Both the position numbers and the translations under genes were made by a program. Under the pieces are notes generated by a model that did no database searches, had not been told where the DNA came from, and saw only the letters and a list, made by a program, of their open reading frames with translations. Shown in pieces: positions 27,333 to 37,537 of a DNA stretch of 64,000 nt (positions within the stretch are counted from its first letter, which is position 1; each line of letters starts with the position of its first letter). The DNA is taken from assembly GCA_002711845.1 (NCBI GenBank), contig PASF01000009.1:186001-250000 (forward strand). The letters are read 5' to 3'. Source of the stretch: Gammaproteobacteria bacterium (GTDB taxonomy: Bacteria; Pseudomonadota; Gammaproteobacteria; Pseudomonadales; Pseudohongiellaceae).

Positions 27333-28301
27333 ATGCAGGATTTGTTATCACAAGACGAAATTGATGCGCTTTTGCATGGCGTTGATGACGGCGCTGTTGA
27401 CACTGACATGGATGATGATCCGTCGTCAGTTCGCTCCTACGACCTGACCAGTCAGGACCGTATTGTCCGTGGTCGCATGCCGACCCTGGAGATGATCAAC
27501 GAACGTTTTGCGCGTTACACCCGCATCAGCCTGTTCAATTTGCTGCGCCGAACCGCCGATGTGTCATTGGGCGGCGTGCAGATTACCAAGTTCGGTGAAT
27601 ACCTGCATACACTCTATGTCCCTACCAGCCTTAATCTGGTCAAGTTTCGTCCGCTGCGTGGCACGGCACTGATCGTGCTTGACGCCAAACTGGTTTTTAA
27701 ACTGGTTGACAACTATTTTGGCGGTGATGGACGTCATGCAAAAATTGAAGGCCGGGAGTTTACGCCGACCGAGTTACGTGTCGTGCAGATGGTACTGAAC
27801 CAGATATTCACGGACCTGGGAGAGGCGTGGCGAAACGTCTACAAATTGGAGTTTGATCATCTGCGCTCAGAAGTGAATCCGTCAATGGCGAATATCGTCA
27901 GTCCCAGCGAAGTCGTGGTGGTCAGCAGCTTTCATATTGAGCTGGACGGTGGCGGCGGTGATATACACATCACCCAGCCATACTCGATGATCGAGCCAAT
28001 CCGCGATCTGCTGGATGCTGGCATGCAAAGCGATGTGGATGAACACGACGAACGTTGGGGCAAAGCACTCAAGGAGCAGATCAAGGATGCAACTGTCGAG
28101 TTCAGCTGTAATCTGTTTGACAGAAAAATAACCCTGCGCGACGTCGTCGATCTCGAGGCAGGCGATGTCATCCCGGTTGAAATGCCGGAAACGGTCGTGC
28201 TCAAGGCAAACGGTATTCCCATGTTCGAAACGCGGCTGGGTACATCGAACGGAAATCTGGCGTTGCGCATCGAAGGTGTGCATCGCGAACGCGAAGCGTA
28301 A
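27333..28301 (+). CDS. fliM: Flagellar motor switch protein FliM
   Basis: C-ring protein that binds phosphorylated CheY, 322 residues. N-terminal CheY-binding peptide LLSQDEIDALLHG, middle CheC-like domain (FARYTRISLFNLLRRTADVS, FKLVDNYFGGDGRH), and a C-terminal SpoA domain (EFSCNLFDRKITLRDVVDL) that pairs with FliN. 18 bases after fliL. Confidence 0.97.
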   Translation: MQDLLSQDEIDALLHGVDDGAVDTDMDDDPSSVRSYDLTSQDRIVRGRMPTLEMINERFARYTRISLFNLLRRTADVSLGGVQITKFGEYLHTLYVPTSLNLVKFRPLRGTALIVLDAKLVFKLVDNYFGGDGRHAKIEGREFTPTELRVVQMVLNQIFTDLGEAWRNVYKLEFDHLRSEVNPSMANIVSPSEVVVVSSFHIELDGGGGDIHITQPYSMIEPIRDLLDAGMQSDVDEHDERWGKALKEQIKDATVEFSCNLFDRKITLRDVVDLEAGDVIPVEMPETVVLKANGIPMFETRLGTSNGNLALRIEGVHREREA

Positions 28302-28342
28302 ATGAAGTTAACACACGAACAAAGCGTGCGGAGGGGAACAAG

Positions 28343-28714
28343 GTGAGTAAAGACGATCAGGCCATGGCTGATGAATGGGCAGCCGCAATGGAAGAAGACA
28401 AACAGCCGGGCAAGGACGTTGCGGACAGTGGCAAATCCGAAGGCAAAGCCGGATCACCGGACCTTGACGTTATTCTGGATATACCCGTGAGGATTTCCAT
28501 GGAGGTGGGCAGTACCGCCATCACCATCCGCAATCTGTTGCAACTCAATCAGGGATCCGTCATCGAACTGGACCGGCTGGCAGGTGAGCCCCTGGACGTG
28601 CTGGTCAACGGCACGCTCATCGCGCACGGCGAAGTCGTTGTCGTCAACGATAAATTCGGTATCCGCATGACCGACGTCATCAGCCCGTCAGAACGTATCA
28701 AAAAACTCCGCTGA
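28343..28714 (+). CDS. fliN: Flagellar motor switch protein FliN
   Basis: C-ring component, 123 residues. The C-terminal SpoA domain is clear: LDVILDIPVRISMEVGSTAI, LLQLNQGSVIELDRLAGEPL, VNGTLIAHGEVVVVNDKFGI. The N-terminal 40 residues are acidic/lysine-rich, a common linker. GTG start with GAGGGGAA 5-10 bases upstream. Confidence 0.96.
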   Translation: MSKDDQAMADEWAAAMEEDKQPGKDVADSGKSEGKAGSPDLDVILDIPVRISMEVGSTAITIRNLLQLNQGSVIELDRLAGEPLDVLVNGTLIAHGEVVVVNDKFGIRMTDVISPSERIKKLR

Positions 28715-28794
28715 TTCCTTGCTCAGCATTCAGTCATTCCCGCTGGGATGCCTGCCACGGCACCCAGCACCCGTGAAACGCCCGGACATTACTC

Positions 28795-29247
28795 ATGGCA
28801 GAATCAGCTTCATTGGTTAACGCAGCCCGGCAGGGTGCGGAAGAAGGTGCCACACAGGGCGCGATGTTCGCCGGTGGCTCGGATGCCATCGTGCAGACAG
28901 CAATCTGGTTGCTGGTCATCGTCGGGCTCATTCTGCTACTGGCGTGGGGGGTGCGACGCTTCACCAATATCGGCCCCAAAAGCGCGGGTGCGATGCGCGT
29001 CCTGAGTGCGCTGCCGGTAGGCAATCGGGAACGCATTGCCCTGGTGCAGGTAGGTGACAAACAATTATTGATTGGTGTGGCGCCCGGTCACGTCAGTACC
29101 CTGCATGTTTTCGAAGACAATGTGGCGGTCCAGGCCACCGCCGCGCCGTATGCTCGGCCCGGTGAAACACCGGCTCGTGGTTTCGGCCAGGTGCTCCGAA
29201 ACACGCTGCGGTCAACCGGCAGTCCTGATGGCAGGGAATCACACTGA
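28795..29247 (+). CDS. fliO: Flagellar export protein FliO
   Basis: Helps assemble the FliPQR export gate. 150 residues with one membrane helix at about 41-58 ([18 protein letters not shown]) and a cytoplasmic domain with [21 protein letters not shown] and [14 protein letters not shown], the FliO signature. Ends one base into fliP (TGATG). Confidence 0.93.
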   Translation: MAESASLVNAARQGAEEGATQGAMFAGGSDAIVQTAIWLLVIVGLILLLAWGVRRFTNIGPKSAGAMRVLSALPVGNRERIALVQVGDKQLLIGVAPGHVSTLHVFEDNVAVQATAAPYARPGETPARGFGQVLRNTLRSTGSPDGRESH

Positions 29248-30059
29248 TGCAACGCTCACGCTTTTTTGTCCTGCTGGTGCTGTTGCTTCAACTCGGACTG
29301 GTCGCGCCGGTGACCGCCCAGCCAGACACCACGCAAACCACCACGCTGCAGGAAAGTCTGCTGGGGGGTGACAACCTGAGCAGTGGCATTCCGGCGTTGT
29401 CGGTCACCACTGACGCAGACGGCAACCAGCGTTACTCGGTGACTCTGCAGATTTTGGCGATCATGACGGCGCTGACGTTATTGCCGGCACTGGCCATGAT
29501 GATGACATCGTTCACGCGGATTATTGTTGTGTTTGCGATTCTGCGACAGGCGCTGGGGTTGCAACAGACACCCTCGAATCAGATTCTGCTGGGGCTGGCA
29601 CTGTTTCTGTCGATCTTCATCATGACGCCGGTGTTTCAGCAGGTTAATGAAAACGCATTACAGCCCTACATCAATGAAGAGATCAGTGTGCAGGAGGCTC
29701 TCGATCAGGCTGAAGGGCCGTTCCGTCAGTTCATGGCTGCGCAAACCCGCGAAACAGATCTTCAGCTGTTCCTGGATCTGGCCGACGCCGGTCCTGTCAA
29801 TGGCATCGACGAGGTACCGATGACGGTGCTGATACCGGCATTTGTAACCAGTGAGTTGAAAACAGCATTTCAGATAGGCTTTCTGTTGTTTATTCCGTTT
29901 CTGGTCATCGACCTGGTGGTGGCCAGTGTCTTGATGGCCATGGGTATGATGATGCTGTCCCCCATCATCATTTCGTTGCCATTCAAGATCATGTTGTTTG
30001 TTCTGGTGGATGGTTGGGCCATGATTATTGGCACACTCGCCATGAGTTTCGGAGTATGA
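29247..30059 (+). CDS. fliP: Flagellar export gate protein FliP
   Basis: Core of the export gate, 270 residues. Cleaved signal-like N-terminus ([17 protein letters not shown]), then four membrane helices with signature blocks [34 protein letters not shown] and a final [20 protein letters not shown]. Typical length for FliP with its signal peptide. Confidence 0.97.
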   Translation: MQRSRFFVLLVLLLQLGLVAPVTAQPDTTQTTTLQESLLGGDNLSSGIPALSVTTDADGNQRYSVTLQILAIMTALTLLPALAMMMTSFTRIIVVFAILRQALGLQQTPSNQILLGLALFLSIFIMTPVFQQVNENALQPYINEEISVQEALDQAEGPFRQFMAAQTRETDLQLFLDLADAGPVNGIDEVPMTVLIPAFVTSELKTAFQIGFLLFIPFLVIDLVVASVLMAMGMMMLSPIIISLPFKIMLFVLVDGWAMIIGTLAMSFGV

Positions 30060-30063
30060 GTCG

Positions 30064-30333
30064 ATGACACCTGATGTTGCTGTCAATATCTGGCGCGAAG
30101 CCATGTGGCTGATTGTGTTGCTGGTGGCGGTTATCGTCATGCCCAGTTTGTTGGTCGGCCTGGTGATCAGTACTTTTCAGGCAGCGACGCAGATCAATGA
30201 GCAGACACTGAGCTTTTTGCCCAGGCTGCTGATCACACTGGTTGTCATCATTACTACCGGCCCGTGGTTGCTCCGGCGCATCATGGAGTTCACCGAACAA
30301 CTGGTACTCAGCATACCCATGTTGGTCGGGTAG
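30064..30333 (+). CDS. fliQ: Flagellar export gate protein FliQ
   Basis: Two-helix export-gate subunit, 89 residues, canonical length. LLVAVIVMPSLLVGLVISTFQAATQINEQTL and LPRLLITLVVIITTGPWLL carry the conserved AxTQIxEQTL loop. Four bases after fliP. Confidence 0.97.
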   Translation: MTPDVAVNIWREAMWLIVLLVAVIVMPSLLVGLVISTFQAATQINEQTLSFLPRLLITLVVIITTGPWLLRRIMEFTEQLVLSIPMLVG

Positions 30334-30338
30334 GGGCC

Positions 30339-31112
30339 GTGCTGGAGTTCACCGATGCGCAGATAGGCGGGCTGGTCGGCAGCTTCCTGTGGCCATTGTT
30401 TCGTATCATGGGTTTTTTTCTGGCGGCACCGGTCCTGGGGTCCAATTTTGTCCCCATTCGTGTGCGTCTGATTCTGGCGGTGGCGGTGTCCATTCTGGTG
30501 GCGCCAACATTGCCGCCAGTGCCCGCCTTCGAGGGCCTGTCGCTGACCGTGATGATCATTGTCATGCAGCAGCTCCTGATTGGTGTTGCGCTGGGGTTCT
30601 TCCTGCAAATGCTGTTTCAGATATTTGTGCTGCTGGGCCAGATGATTGCCATGCAAATGGGCCTGGGCTTTGCGTCGATGGTCGACCCGGCCAATGGTGT
30701 CAATGTTGCCATCGTCAGTACGTTTTATCTGATGTTCGTGACTGTTTTGTTCATCACCTTTGATGGGCACCTGGTCATGATCGAAGTGATCGCGGACAGT
30801 TTTGAGCAGGTGCCGATCGCGACCACAGGCCTGGATGTGGATGTCTATTACCAATTGATCAGCACTATCAGTTGGGTATTTTCCAGTGCCGTGCTATTGG
30901 CGCTGCCGGCGCTGACAGCCCTGCTGATCACCAATTTCGCCTTTGGCATCATGACCCGGGCGGCGCCGGAGATGAATATATTTGCCTTGGGTTTTCCCAT
31001 CGCATTGATGTTTGGTTTGTTTGTGATCTGGCTGAGCATGGGATTCTTCCTTGATGCAGCCGCCAGTATTTTTAATGAGATGTTCATCCGGTTACGTGAC
31101 CTGCTGAACTGA
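30339..31112 (+). CDS. fliR: Flagellar export gate protein FliR
   Basis: Export-gate subunit, 257 residues, six predicted helices. Conserved blocks LWPLFRIMGFFLAAPVLGS, QMGLGFASMVDPANG and MTRAAPEMNIFALGFP. The GTG at 30339 is chosen: it gives the standard start and follows the fliQ stop by five bases, whereas a start at 30264 would lie inside fliQ. Confidence 0.95.
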   Translation: MLEFTDAQIGGLVGSFLWPLFRIMGFFLAAPVLGSNFVPIRVRLILAVAVSILVAPTLPPVPAFEGLSLTVMIIVMQQLLIGVALGFFLQMLFQIFVLLGQMIAMQMGLGFASMVDPANGVNVAIVSTFYLMFVTVLFITFDGHLVMIEVIADSFEQVPIATTGLDVDVYYQLISTISWVFSSAVLLALPALTALLITNFAFGIMTRAAPEMNIFALGFPIALMFGLFVIWLSMGFFLDAAASIFNEMFIRLRDLLN

Positions 31113-31157
31113 CACGCCCCATCTTAAACTTCAGCTCACCAGTGGGCAGAGAGCGTC

Positions 31158-32291
31158 ATGGCAGAACAGGATTCTTCGGCGGAAAAAACCCAGGAACCCA
31201 CCCCCAAACGGCTTGAAAAAGCCCGTGAGGATGGTGATACCGTCCGTTCGAAAGAGCTGAATACCATGGCTATTCTGATGGCGGGCTCGGCCTCACTGTT
31301 AATGTTCGGCGGGTACATGATCCAGGCGCTTGTAGGCCTGATGAACCTCAATTTTGTGCTTGAGCGAGAACAGGTTTTTGATACCAGCGCCATGTTGAGC
31401 CACCTTTACGCATCGGCCATGCAGGGGCTGCGCTCCCTGATGCCTGTCTTTGGCGTGCTGCTGGTCGCCGCCATACTGGGGCCCATCGGCCTGGGTGGCT
31501 GGAACATGAGCATGAAAGCCGTGATGCCCAAGGCCAACCGCATGAATCCCATGTCAGGCCTGGGACGCATGTTCGGTCCGAAGGCGCTGATGGAGCTGGC
31601 GAAGGCAGCCGCCAAAGTGTTGGTCGTTGCCGCCATCGCTCTGATTATCCTGGCGGTCAGCTGGCAGCGTATATTAAGAATGATGGCGGAACCGGTGTTG
31701 CCTGCCATGGCAGATGCGTTGATTATTATCGGCTGGTCAGTGCTGGCCATGTCCTGCGCGATGATCCTGATCACTATTGTTGATATTCCGTTTCAGATTC
31801 ATTCCCATACCCAGAAGTTGCGCATGACCTTTCAGGAGGTCAAGGACGAGATGAAGGATACGGAGGGCAAGCCGGAGGTCAAACAGAAGATCCGGCAGCT
31901 GCAGTATCAGATGGCGCAAAACAAGATGCTGTCCGGTCTGCCCGAGGCCGACGTCATTGTCACCAACCCGCAACATTACGCGGTGGCGCTGAAATACCAG
32001 CAGGGCGCCAGCTCTGCGCCGGTGATGATCGGTAAAGGTATCGACTTTATGGCACTGCGCATTCGGGAAGTAGCCAGGGAACACGATATCCCCATCGTTG
32101 AATCGCCAGTCCTGGCTCGTGCCATCTATTACAACACCGACCTCGACCAGGAAATCCCGGAAGGACTGTACAAAGCTGTTGCTCAGGTTTTGGCGTATGT
32201 CTTCCAGTTACGTCAATACCGTCACCGGGGCGGCCGGCCGCCCGTGCTGGCCGATGATCTGCCGATCCCCGAGGACCTGCAGCACGATTGA
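31158..32291 (+). CDS. flhB: Flagellar export switch protein FlhB, with NPQH cleavage site
   Basis: Export-gate protein that switches from rod/hook to filament substrates, 377 residues. Four membrane helices, then a cytoplasmic domain that normally cleaves itself at NPTH. Here residues 270-273 read N-P-Q-H (in VTNPQHYAVALKY), so the scissile Asn-Pro and the histidine remain but Thr is Gln. The tail (GIDFMALRIREVAREHDIPI, ARAIYYNTDLDQEIPEGLY) is typical. N-terminal AEQDSSAEKTQEPTPKRL is the usual FlhB start. Confidence 0.96.
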   Translation: MAEQDSSAEKTQEPTPKRLEKAREDGDTVRSKELNTMAILMAGSASLLMFGGYMIQALVGLMNLNFVLEREQVFDTSAMLSHLYASAMQGLRSLMPVFGVLLVAAILGPIGLGGWNMSMKAVMPKANRMNPMSGLGRMFGPKALMELAKAAAKVLVVAAIALIILAVSWQRILRMMAEPVLPAMADALIIIGWSVLAMSCAMILITIVDIPFQIHSHTQKLRMTFQEVKDEMKDTEGKPEVKQKIRQLQYQMAQNKMLSGLPEADVIVTNPQHYAVALKYQQGASSAPVMIGKGIDFMALRIREVAREHDIPIVESPVLARAIYYNTDLDQEIPEGLYKAVAQVLAYVFQLRQYRHRGGRPPVLADDLPIPEDLQHD

Positions 32292-32504
32292 TGTGCGGTC
32301 AGACAAATAATCCGGCAATTTCTGCAGAATGTGCACGACTCTTGCAATACCTTCCCGGCAGGACAAAAAAGACCCAGACACGACTTGATGCGTCAATAAA
32401 GCGTCAGGATTTTGGACAAAGCGTCTGTTCGCTGACGGCATACCGTTGTCAGCGATGATGTCCTCACTGAATTTTGACTACCACACCGGATTGGTAAGCG
32501 ATCT

Positions 32505-34646
32505 ATGTTGAATTTAAGCGGCAATCTGAACAGAGCTACGCTGGCGACCAATGCCCGTAATCTGACAGAAGGTAATCTCGGGATTCCGATTTTGCTGCTG
32601 GTGATTCTGGCAATGATGACATTGCCCATCCCGCCGATTCTTCTCGATGTCTTTTTTACCTTCAATATCACCATCGCTCTGGTGGTGTTATGCGTGGCTG
32701 TCTATGCCATGCGGCCGCTGGATTTTGCGGTGTTCCCCACTATATTGCTGGTCTCAACCCTGCTGCGCCTGGCGCTTAACGTTGCCTCCACGCGGGTCGT
32801 GCTGCTGAATGGCCATGAGGGCGGCGCGGCTGCGGGCAAGGTTATTGAGTCATTTGGTGAAGTGGTGATCGGTGGCAACTACGCCGTGGGCCTGATTGTG
32901 TTCCTGATCCTGATCATCATCAACTTCGTTGTGGTGACCAAAGGTGCCGGTCGAATTGCCGAGGTCAGTGCCCGGTTCACCCTGGATGCGATGCCCGGAA
33001 AACAGATGGCGGTTGATGCCGACCTGAATGCCGGCATTATCGATCAGGAACAGGCGCGTGTGCGGCGTCAGGATATTACCCAGGAAGCCGACTTCTATGG
33101 GGCCATGGATGGTGCCAGTAAATTTGTTAAAGGGGATGCCATTGCCGGCATTCTGATCCTGGTCATCAACATGGTGGGCGGTCTGGCAATCGGCATGATG
33201 CAGCACAGTCTGGATTTTGCGACAGCGACTGAGCGCTATGCCCTGCTGACCATTGGTGACGGTCTGGTCGCCCAGATTCCCGCGCTGGTATTGTCCACGG
33301 CGGCCGCCATCATGGTCACCCGTAACAATAACGCTGAAATGATGGGCTCGCAGGTGATCAGCCAGATGTTTGCCACGCCCCGGTCGCTGGGCATTGCCGC
33401 CATGGTGCTGTTCGTCATGGGCATTGTGCCCGGCATGCCACACCTGGCATTTCTGTCACTGGCGCTGGCTGCCGCTGCCGGCTCCATGGCCATTTATCTG
33501 CGTCAGCAACGCGACGCCACCGCGGTTGACGATGCCGCGACCGCTGACAAAACCGCCCAGGAGGAAAAGACCGCCACCGAGCAACAGGAGCTGGGCTGGG
33601 GCGATGTGACGCCGGTGGATGTCGTTGGGCTTGAGGTCGGTTACCGACTGATTCCACTGGTAGACAAAAACCAGGGGGGGCAGTTACTTGCGCGCATCAA
33701 GGGGATCCGCAAAAAACTGTCGCAGGAACTCGGCTTTCTGGTGCCCTCTGTGCATATTCGCGACAACCTCGATCTGCAGCCCAATGAGTACCGGATCAAT
33801 CTGATGGGGGTCAATATCGGAGGCGCGGAGATATACCCCGAACGCGAAATGGCCATCAACCCGGGCCAGGTCTATGGCAAAGCGCAGGGCATCGCGACCA
33901 AGGATCCTGCGTTTGGCCTTGATGCACTCTGGATTGAACCGTCTCAGCGCGATCAGGTGCAGTCGCTGGGTTATACCGTGGTAGATGCCAGCACGGTGGT
34001 TGCGACACATATGAATACGCTGTTGCACAAGCACGCCCATGAATTGCTGGGACATGACGAAGTGCATGAACTGCTGCGGATTCTGGGCAAGTCGTCGAAA
34101 AAGCTGGCTGAGGAACTGCCCGCGCAGCTTAATGGCAATATTTTGCGCAAAGTCCTGCAGAACCTCCTGCATGAAGGTATCCCCGTCAAAGATATGCGCA
34201 GTATCGGCGAAGCATTGGCGTCTGCGGCTGGCAGGAGTCAAGATCCCGTCGCGTTGACCGCAGCGGTACGTGTCGCCCTGGCACGCGTCATCGTCCAGGG
34301 GATCTATGGTAACAAGGCTGAGTTGCCGGTTATCACGCTCGACCCAACACTGGAACAGATATTGCTTAAAGCTGTACAGCAAAGCGCACAGCATCAGAAG
34401 GACGGTTTCGTTGACGATAGCGTGGTGATTGAGCCGGGTATCGCCGAAAGGCTGCAGCAATCTCTGGTGCAGGCGGCACAGCGGCAGGAAATTGCCGGCA
34501 ATCCGGCAGTGCTGTTGGTGGGTGCGCCACTAAGGCCCCTGCTGAGCCGCTTTGTCAGATTCACCCTGTCAGGTGTCAAGGTGCTGTCCTACCAGGAAAT
34601 ACCGGACAACAAACAGATTACGATTGTGGCAACGATCGGACAGTAA
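32505..34646 (+). CDS. flhA: Flagellar export platform protein FlhA
   Basis: Proton-driven export engine, 713 residues. Eight membrane helices in the first half with the conserved FHIPEP region (here DFAVFPTILLVSTLLRLALNVASTR) and the GAGRIAEVSARFTLDAMPGKQMAVDAD loop; the second half is the nonameric cytoplasmic ring that binds chaperone-substrate pairs (TVVATHMNTLLHKHAHELLG). A 213-base gap precedes it; no clear sigma-54 or sigma-28 site was found there. Confidence 0.98.
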   Translation: MLNLSGNLNRATLATNARNLTEGNLGIPILLLVILAMMTLPIPPILLDVFFTFNITIALVVLCVAVYAMRPLDFAVFPTILLVSTLLRLALNVASTRVVLLNGHEGGAAAGKVIESFGEVVIGGNYAVGLIVFLILIIINFVVVTKGAGRIAEVSARFTLDAMPGKQMAVDADLNAGIIDQEQARVRRQDITQEADFYGAMDGASKFVKGDAIAGILILVINMVGGLAIGMMQHSLDFATATERYALLTIGDGLVAQIPALVLSTAAAIMVTRNNNAEMMGSQVISQMFATPRSLGIAAMVLFVMGIVPGMPHLAFLSLALAAAAGSMAIYLRQQRDATAVDDAATADKTAQEEKTATEQQELGWGDVTPVDVVGLEVGYRLIPLVDKNQGGQLLARIKGIRKKLSQELGFLVPSVHIRDNLDLQPNEYRINLMGVNIGGAEIYPEREMAINPGQVYGKAQGIATKDPAFGLDALWIEPSQRDQVQSLGYTVVDASTVVATHMNTLLHKHAHELLGHDEVHELLRILGKSSKKLAEELPAQLNGNILRKVLQNLLHEGIPVKDMRSIGEALASAAGRSQDPVALTAAVRVALARVIVQGIYGNKAELPVITLDPTLEQILLKAVQQSAQHQKDGFVDDSVVIEPGIAERLQQSLVQAAQRQEIAGNPAVLLVGAPLRPLLSRFVRFTLSGVKVLSYQEIPDNKQITIVATIGQ

Positions 34647-34693
34647 CGGTCGTTGGTCGGAACAACAGCAACAACGATAAATGAGGAGCAAAA

Positions 34694-35845
34694 ATGCAGC
34701 TTAAGAAGATCCTGGCCAAAGATATGCGCCACGCATTGTTACAGGTGCGCGAGGAACTCGGCGACGACGCTGCCATTTTATCGACGCGCAGCCTCGCGAC
34801 AGGCGGCGTTGAAGTTATTGCAACCCTGAGTCCGGCGCCGGCGGCCAAGAAGGAAGCCGTTGACGCGATGGTTGCGCAGCCCTCTGCCAGCAAAGCGGAA
34901 ATCGGCGCCATGCGTAATGAGTTGCACAGCATCCGCACGTTGCTCCAGCAGCGCCTCAATGGCCTGGCCTGGGAACAGTTCAGTAGCCAGTCACCCTTGC
35001 AGGCGGTGATCTGGGAACGCTTGTCTGCCATGGGTGTGCCAGGGTTCCTGAGCCGCCAATTGCTGGGGTCAGTCAAACCCGGCAAAACGCTGGATCAGGT
35101 CTGGAAACAGGTATTGAGTGGCATGGTCAGGGCACTGCCGGTCATGGGTCATGATCCGGTAGAGAAGGGCGGTGTCTTCGCGTTCCTGGGCCCAACCGGT
35201 GCCGGGAAAACCACCACCATCGCCAAGCTTGCCACGCGCTATGTGTTGCAGCATGGTCCGCAGGATGTTGCGCTGGTGACCACCGACAGCTTCCGCCTGG
35301 CGGCACACGAACAGCTGCGCACACTTGGCCGGATATTGGGCGTCAGCGTCAGAATTGTGGATAATCAGCATTCACTGGACGACACGCTGGACAGTCTCGG
35401 TCACAAGAAGCTGGTGCTCGTTGATACCGCGGGCCTGCCATCCCACCATCCAGAGCAGCAGCGTCAATTGACCCTGCTCCGCGAACAGCCGTATGTTCGC
35501 AAATGGCTTGTGTTGCCGGCCACAAGCCAGGCGCAGGTCTTGCGGGCAGCGTGGAAAACCTGTTCGACGGCAGATGTTTCTGCGTGTATTCTCACACACC
35601 TGGACGAGGCGTGTGTGCTGGGGGATGCGCTGGCGTTAACAATAGAATACGATTTGCCGGTGGTGTATGAAACATTCGGGCAGTCGATTCCGGATGACAT
35701 CGCCCTGGCGCAGGCACAGGCGCTGGTCAAGCGCGCCGTGGCACTGGGTCGCCGACAAGCGGCCGTGCCTGTGGAAAAAGAACGACTGATGACAGAATAC
35801 GGCAGTCAGTCGCCGATGGAACTGCGTGTCGCGGGCCTGAATTAG
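34694..35845 (+). CDS. flhF: Flagellar placement GTPase FlhF
   Basis: SRP-type GTPase that marks the pole for flagellar assembly, 383 residues. N-terminal basic segment (MQLKKILAKDMRHALLQVRE), then the NG domain: P-loop GPTGAGKTTTIAKLATRY, ALVTTDSFRLAAHEQL, VLVDTAGL (G3) and THLDEA in place of the usual TKxD guanine motif. Encoded with FlhG as in polar flagellates. Confidence 0.96.
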   Translation: MQLKKILAKDMRHALLQVREELGDDAAILSTRSLATGGVEVIATLSPAPAAKKEAVDAMVAQPSASKAEIGAMRNELHSIRTLLQQRLNGLAWEQFSSQSPLQAVIWERLSAMGVPGFLSRQLLGSVKPGKTLDQVWKQVLSGMVRALPVMGHDPVEKGGVFAFLGPTGAGKTTTIAKLATRYVLQHGPQDVALVTTDSFRLAAHEQLRTLGRILGVSVRIVDNQHSLDDTLDSLGHKKLVLVDTAGLPSHHPEQQRQLTLLREQPYVRKWLVLPATSQAQVLRAAWKTCSTADVSACILTHLDEACVLGDALALTIEYDLPVVYETFGQSIPDDIALAQAQALVKRAVALGRRQAAVPVEKERLMTEYGSQSPMELRVAGLN

Positions 35846-35893
35846 CAGGCTGGCACAGGCGGCCGGCATTAACAGTTGGGGAGAACACAGGGA

Positions 35894-36700
35894 ATGCATC
35901 CCATTCAAGTACTTGCGGTGACCGGTGGTAAAGGCGGCGTAGGTAAAACCAGTATTTCGGTTAATCTCAGCCTGGCCCTCGCGCAGCTGGACAAACGGGT
36001 CGTGCTGATGGATGCTGACCTTGGGCTGGCCAATGTTGATATTCTGTTGGGTATCAAGGCGCAGCGGACGATTGCTGACGTGCTGTCCGGGGAGTGCGGC
36101 CTGCGTGATATCATGGTGTCATCGCATGGTATTCAGGTCATTCCCGCGTCTTCCGGGGTGCAATCCCTGGTTACCATGGGGCCCAATCAGCATGCCGGCA
36201 TCGTTCATGCCTTCAGCGACCTTGCTGATGAACTGGATGTGCTGGTCATTGATACCGCTGCCGGTATTTCGGACTCGGTTGTCAGTTTTGTGCGCGCTGC
36301 CCAGGAAGTGCTGGTCGTGGTCTGCGATGAACCTTCGTCAATGACAGATGCCTATGCGCTGATCAAACTGCTGAATCGGGACTGTCATTTGCAGGACTTC
36401 CGGATCGTCGCCAATATGACAAGATCCGCTGATGAAGGGCGGAGTATGTTTAATCGCTTTGCGGGTGTCGCCGGTCGCTTTCTGGATGTCAACCTGCGTT
36501 ATGCTGGCGATATTCCCTACGATGAAACGCTGCGCAAAGCAGTCCAACGGCAAAGACCTACGCTGGACGCCTATCCCGGCAGCAAGGCGGCCGGTGCGTA
36601 CCGCAGGCTGGCAAAAGAAGTCAGTCAGTGGCCAGTGAGGACCCAGGCCAGTGGACAGATGGAGTTTTTTGTAGAAAGACTCGTGCAGGGCATGTCCTGA
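35894..36700 (+). CDS. flhG: Flagellar number regulator FlhG/FleN (MinD-like ATPase)
   Basis: Limits the number of flagella and restrains FlrA/FleQ and FlhF. 268 residues. Deviant Walker A GGKGGVGKTSISVNL, DADLGLANVDILLG, VIDTAAGISDSVVSF. C-terminal amphipathic membrane helix region is present. The ATG at 35894 has GGGGAG ten bases upstream; an in-frame TTG at 35876 is less likely. Follows flhF. Confidence 0.95.
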   Translation: MHPIQVLAVTGGKGGVGKTSISVNLSLALAQLDKRVVLMDADLGLANVDILLGIKAQRTIADVLSGECGLRDIMVSSHGIQVIPASSGVQSLVTMGPNQHAGIVHAFSDLADELDVLVIDTAAGISDSVVSFVRAAQEVLVVVCDEPSSMTDAYALIKLLNRDCHLQDFRIVANMTRSADEGRSMFNRFAGVAGRFLDVNLRYAGDIPYDETLRKAVQRQRPTLDAYPGSKAAGAYRRLAKEVSQWPVRTQASGQMEFFVERLVQGMS

Positions 36701-36722
36701 ACAGGACTCAACGGGATTGTTT

Positions 36723-37457
36723 ATGACATCAGCAACAGGTGCCTCAGTCTATCAGGACGTGCAAGCCACCAGCATGAATGAGCTGGTTGTGCAGCATGCG
36801 CCACTGGTCAAGCGGATTGCGCATCACCTGTTGATGCGTATGCCATCCAGCGTGCAACTTGATGATCTGATACAGTCCGGCATGATCGGTCTGCTTGAAG
36901 CGGCCAGTAAATACGATGTGTCCAAAGGCGCCAGCTTTGAAACCTATGCCGGCATCCGCATACGCGGTGCCATGCTCGACGAGATTCGTCGGGGGGACTG
37001 GGCGCCACGGTCAGTGCATCGCAAATCCCGTGAAGTTGCCGCGGCGGTAAAATCGGTGGAGATGCGCACCGGCAGCGATGCCAAGGATCACGAGGTAGCC
37101 GAAGAGCTCGGTATCGATCTGGAAACCTACTACACCATTTTGCAGGATGCCTCGGGCAGCCGCCTGTTCAGTTTCGATGATCTGACCGAGGGCGGTGATG
37201 ACTCTGCATTGGAAGCAGCTTCAGGAGAGATCTCCGGACCGGCCGATGAGCTTCAGGAAGAGGACTTCCGTTTACATCTGGCGGAGGCGATTGAGGGGCT
37301 GCCGGAACGTGAAAAACTGGTTCTGGCACTCTACTACGATGAAGAACTCAACCTGAAAGAGATCGGGGAGGTGCTCGGCGTCAGCGAGTCCCGCATCAGT
37401 CAGATACACAGTCAGGCCGCTCTGCGGCTGCGCGCCCGCCTGCAGGAGTGGCGTTGA
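36723..37457 (+). CDS. fliA: RNA polymerase sigma factor FliA (sigma-28)
   Basis: Late flagellar sigma factor, 244 residues. Region 2 with HLLMRMPSSVQLDDLIQSGMIGLLEA and FETYAGIRIRGAMLDEIRRGDWAPR, region 3, and region 4 with LNLKEIGEVLGVSESRISQIHSQA. Its likely targets in this window are the two sigma-28 type promoters before cheY and cheW. The ATG at 36723, with ACGGGA six bases upstream, is preferred to a TTG at 36717. Confidence 0.97.
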   Translation: MTSATGASVYQDVQATSMNELVVQHAPLVKRIAHHLLMRMPSSVQLDDLIQSGMIGLLEAASKYDVSKGASFETYAGIRIRGAMLDEIRRGDWAPRSVHRKSREVAAAVKSVEMRTGSDAKDHEVAEELGIDLETYYTILQDASGSRLFSFDDLTEGGDDSALEAASGEISGPADELQEEDFRLHLAEAIEGLPEREKLVLALYYDEELNLKEIGEVLGVSESRISQIHSQAALRLRARLQEWR

Positions 37458-37537
37458 ATCCGGTTGCTGCCGGGTTCCCCGAAGACATCGTCTCTGGGCT
37501 ATAATGCCCATCTTCTGAATTTATTTCCTGATAACGC

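Noticed and set aside
32292-32504. Sigma-54 or sigma-28 promoter before flhA
   Set aside because: No GG-N10-GC pair with correct spacing and no TAAA-N15-GCCGATAA-like match was found in the gap.
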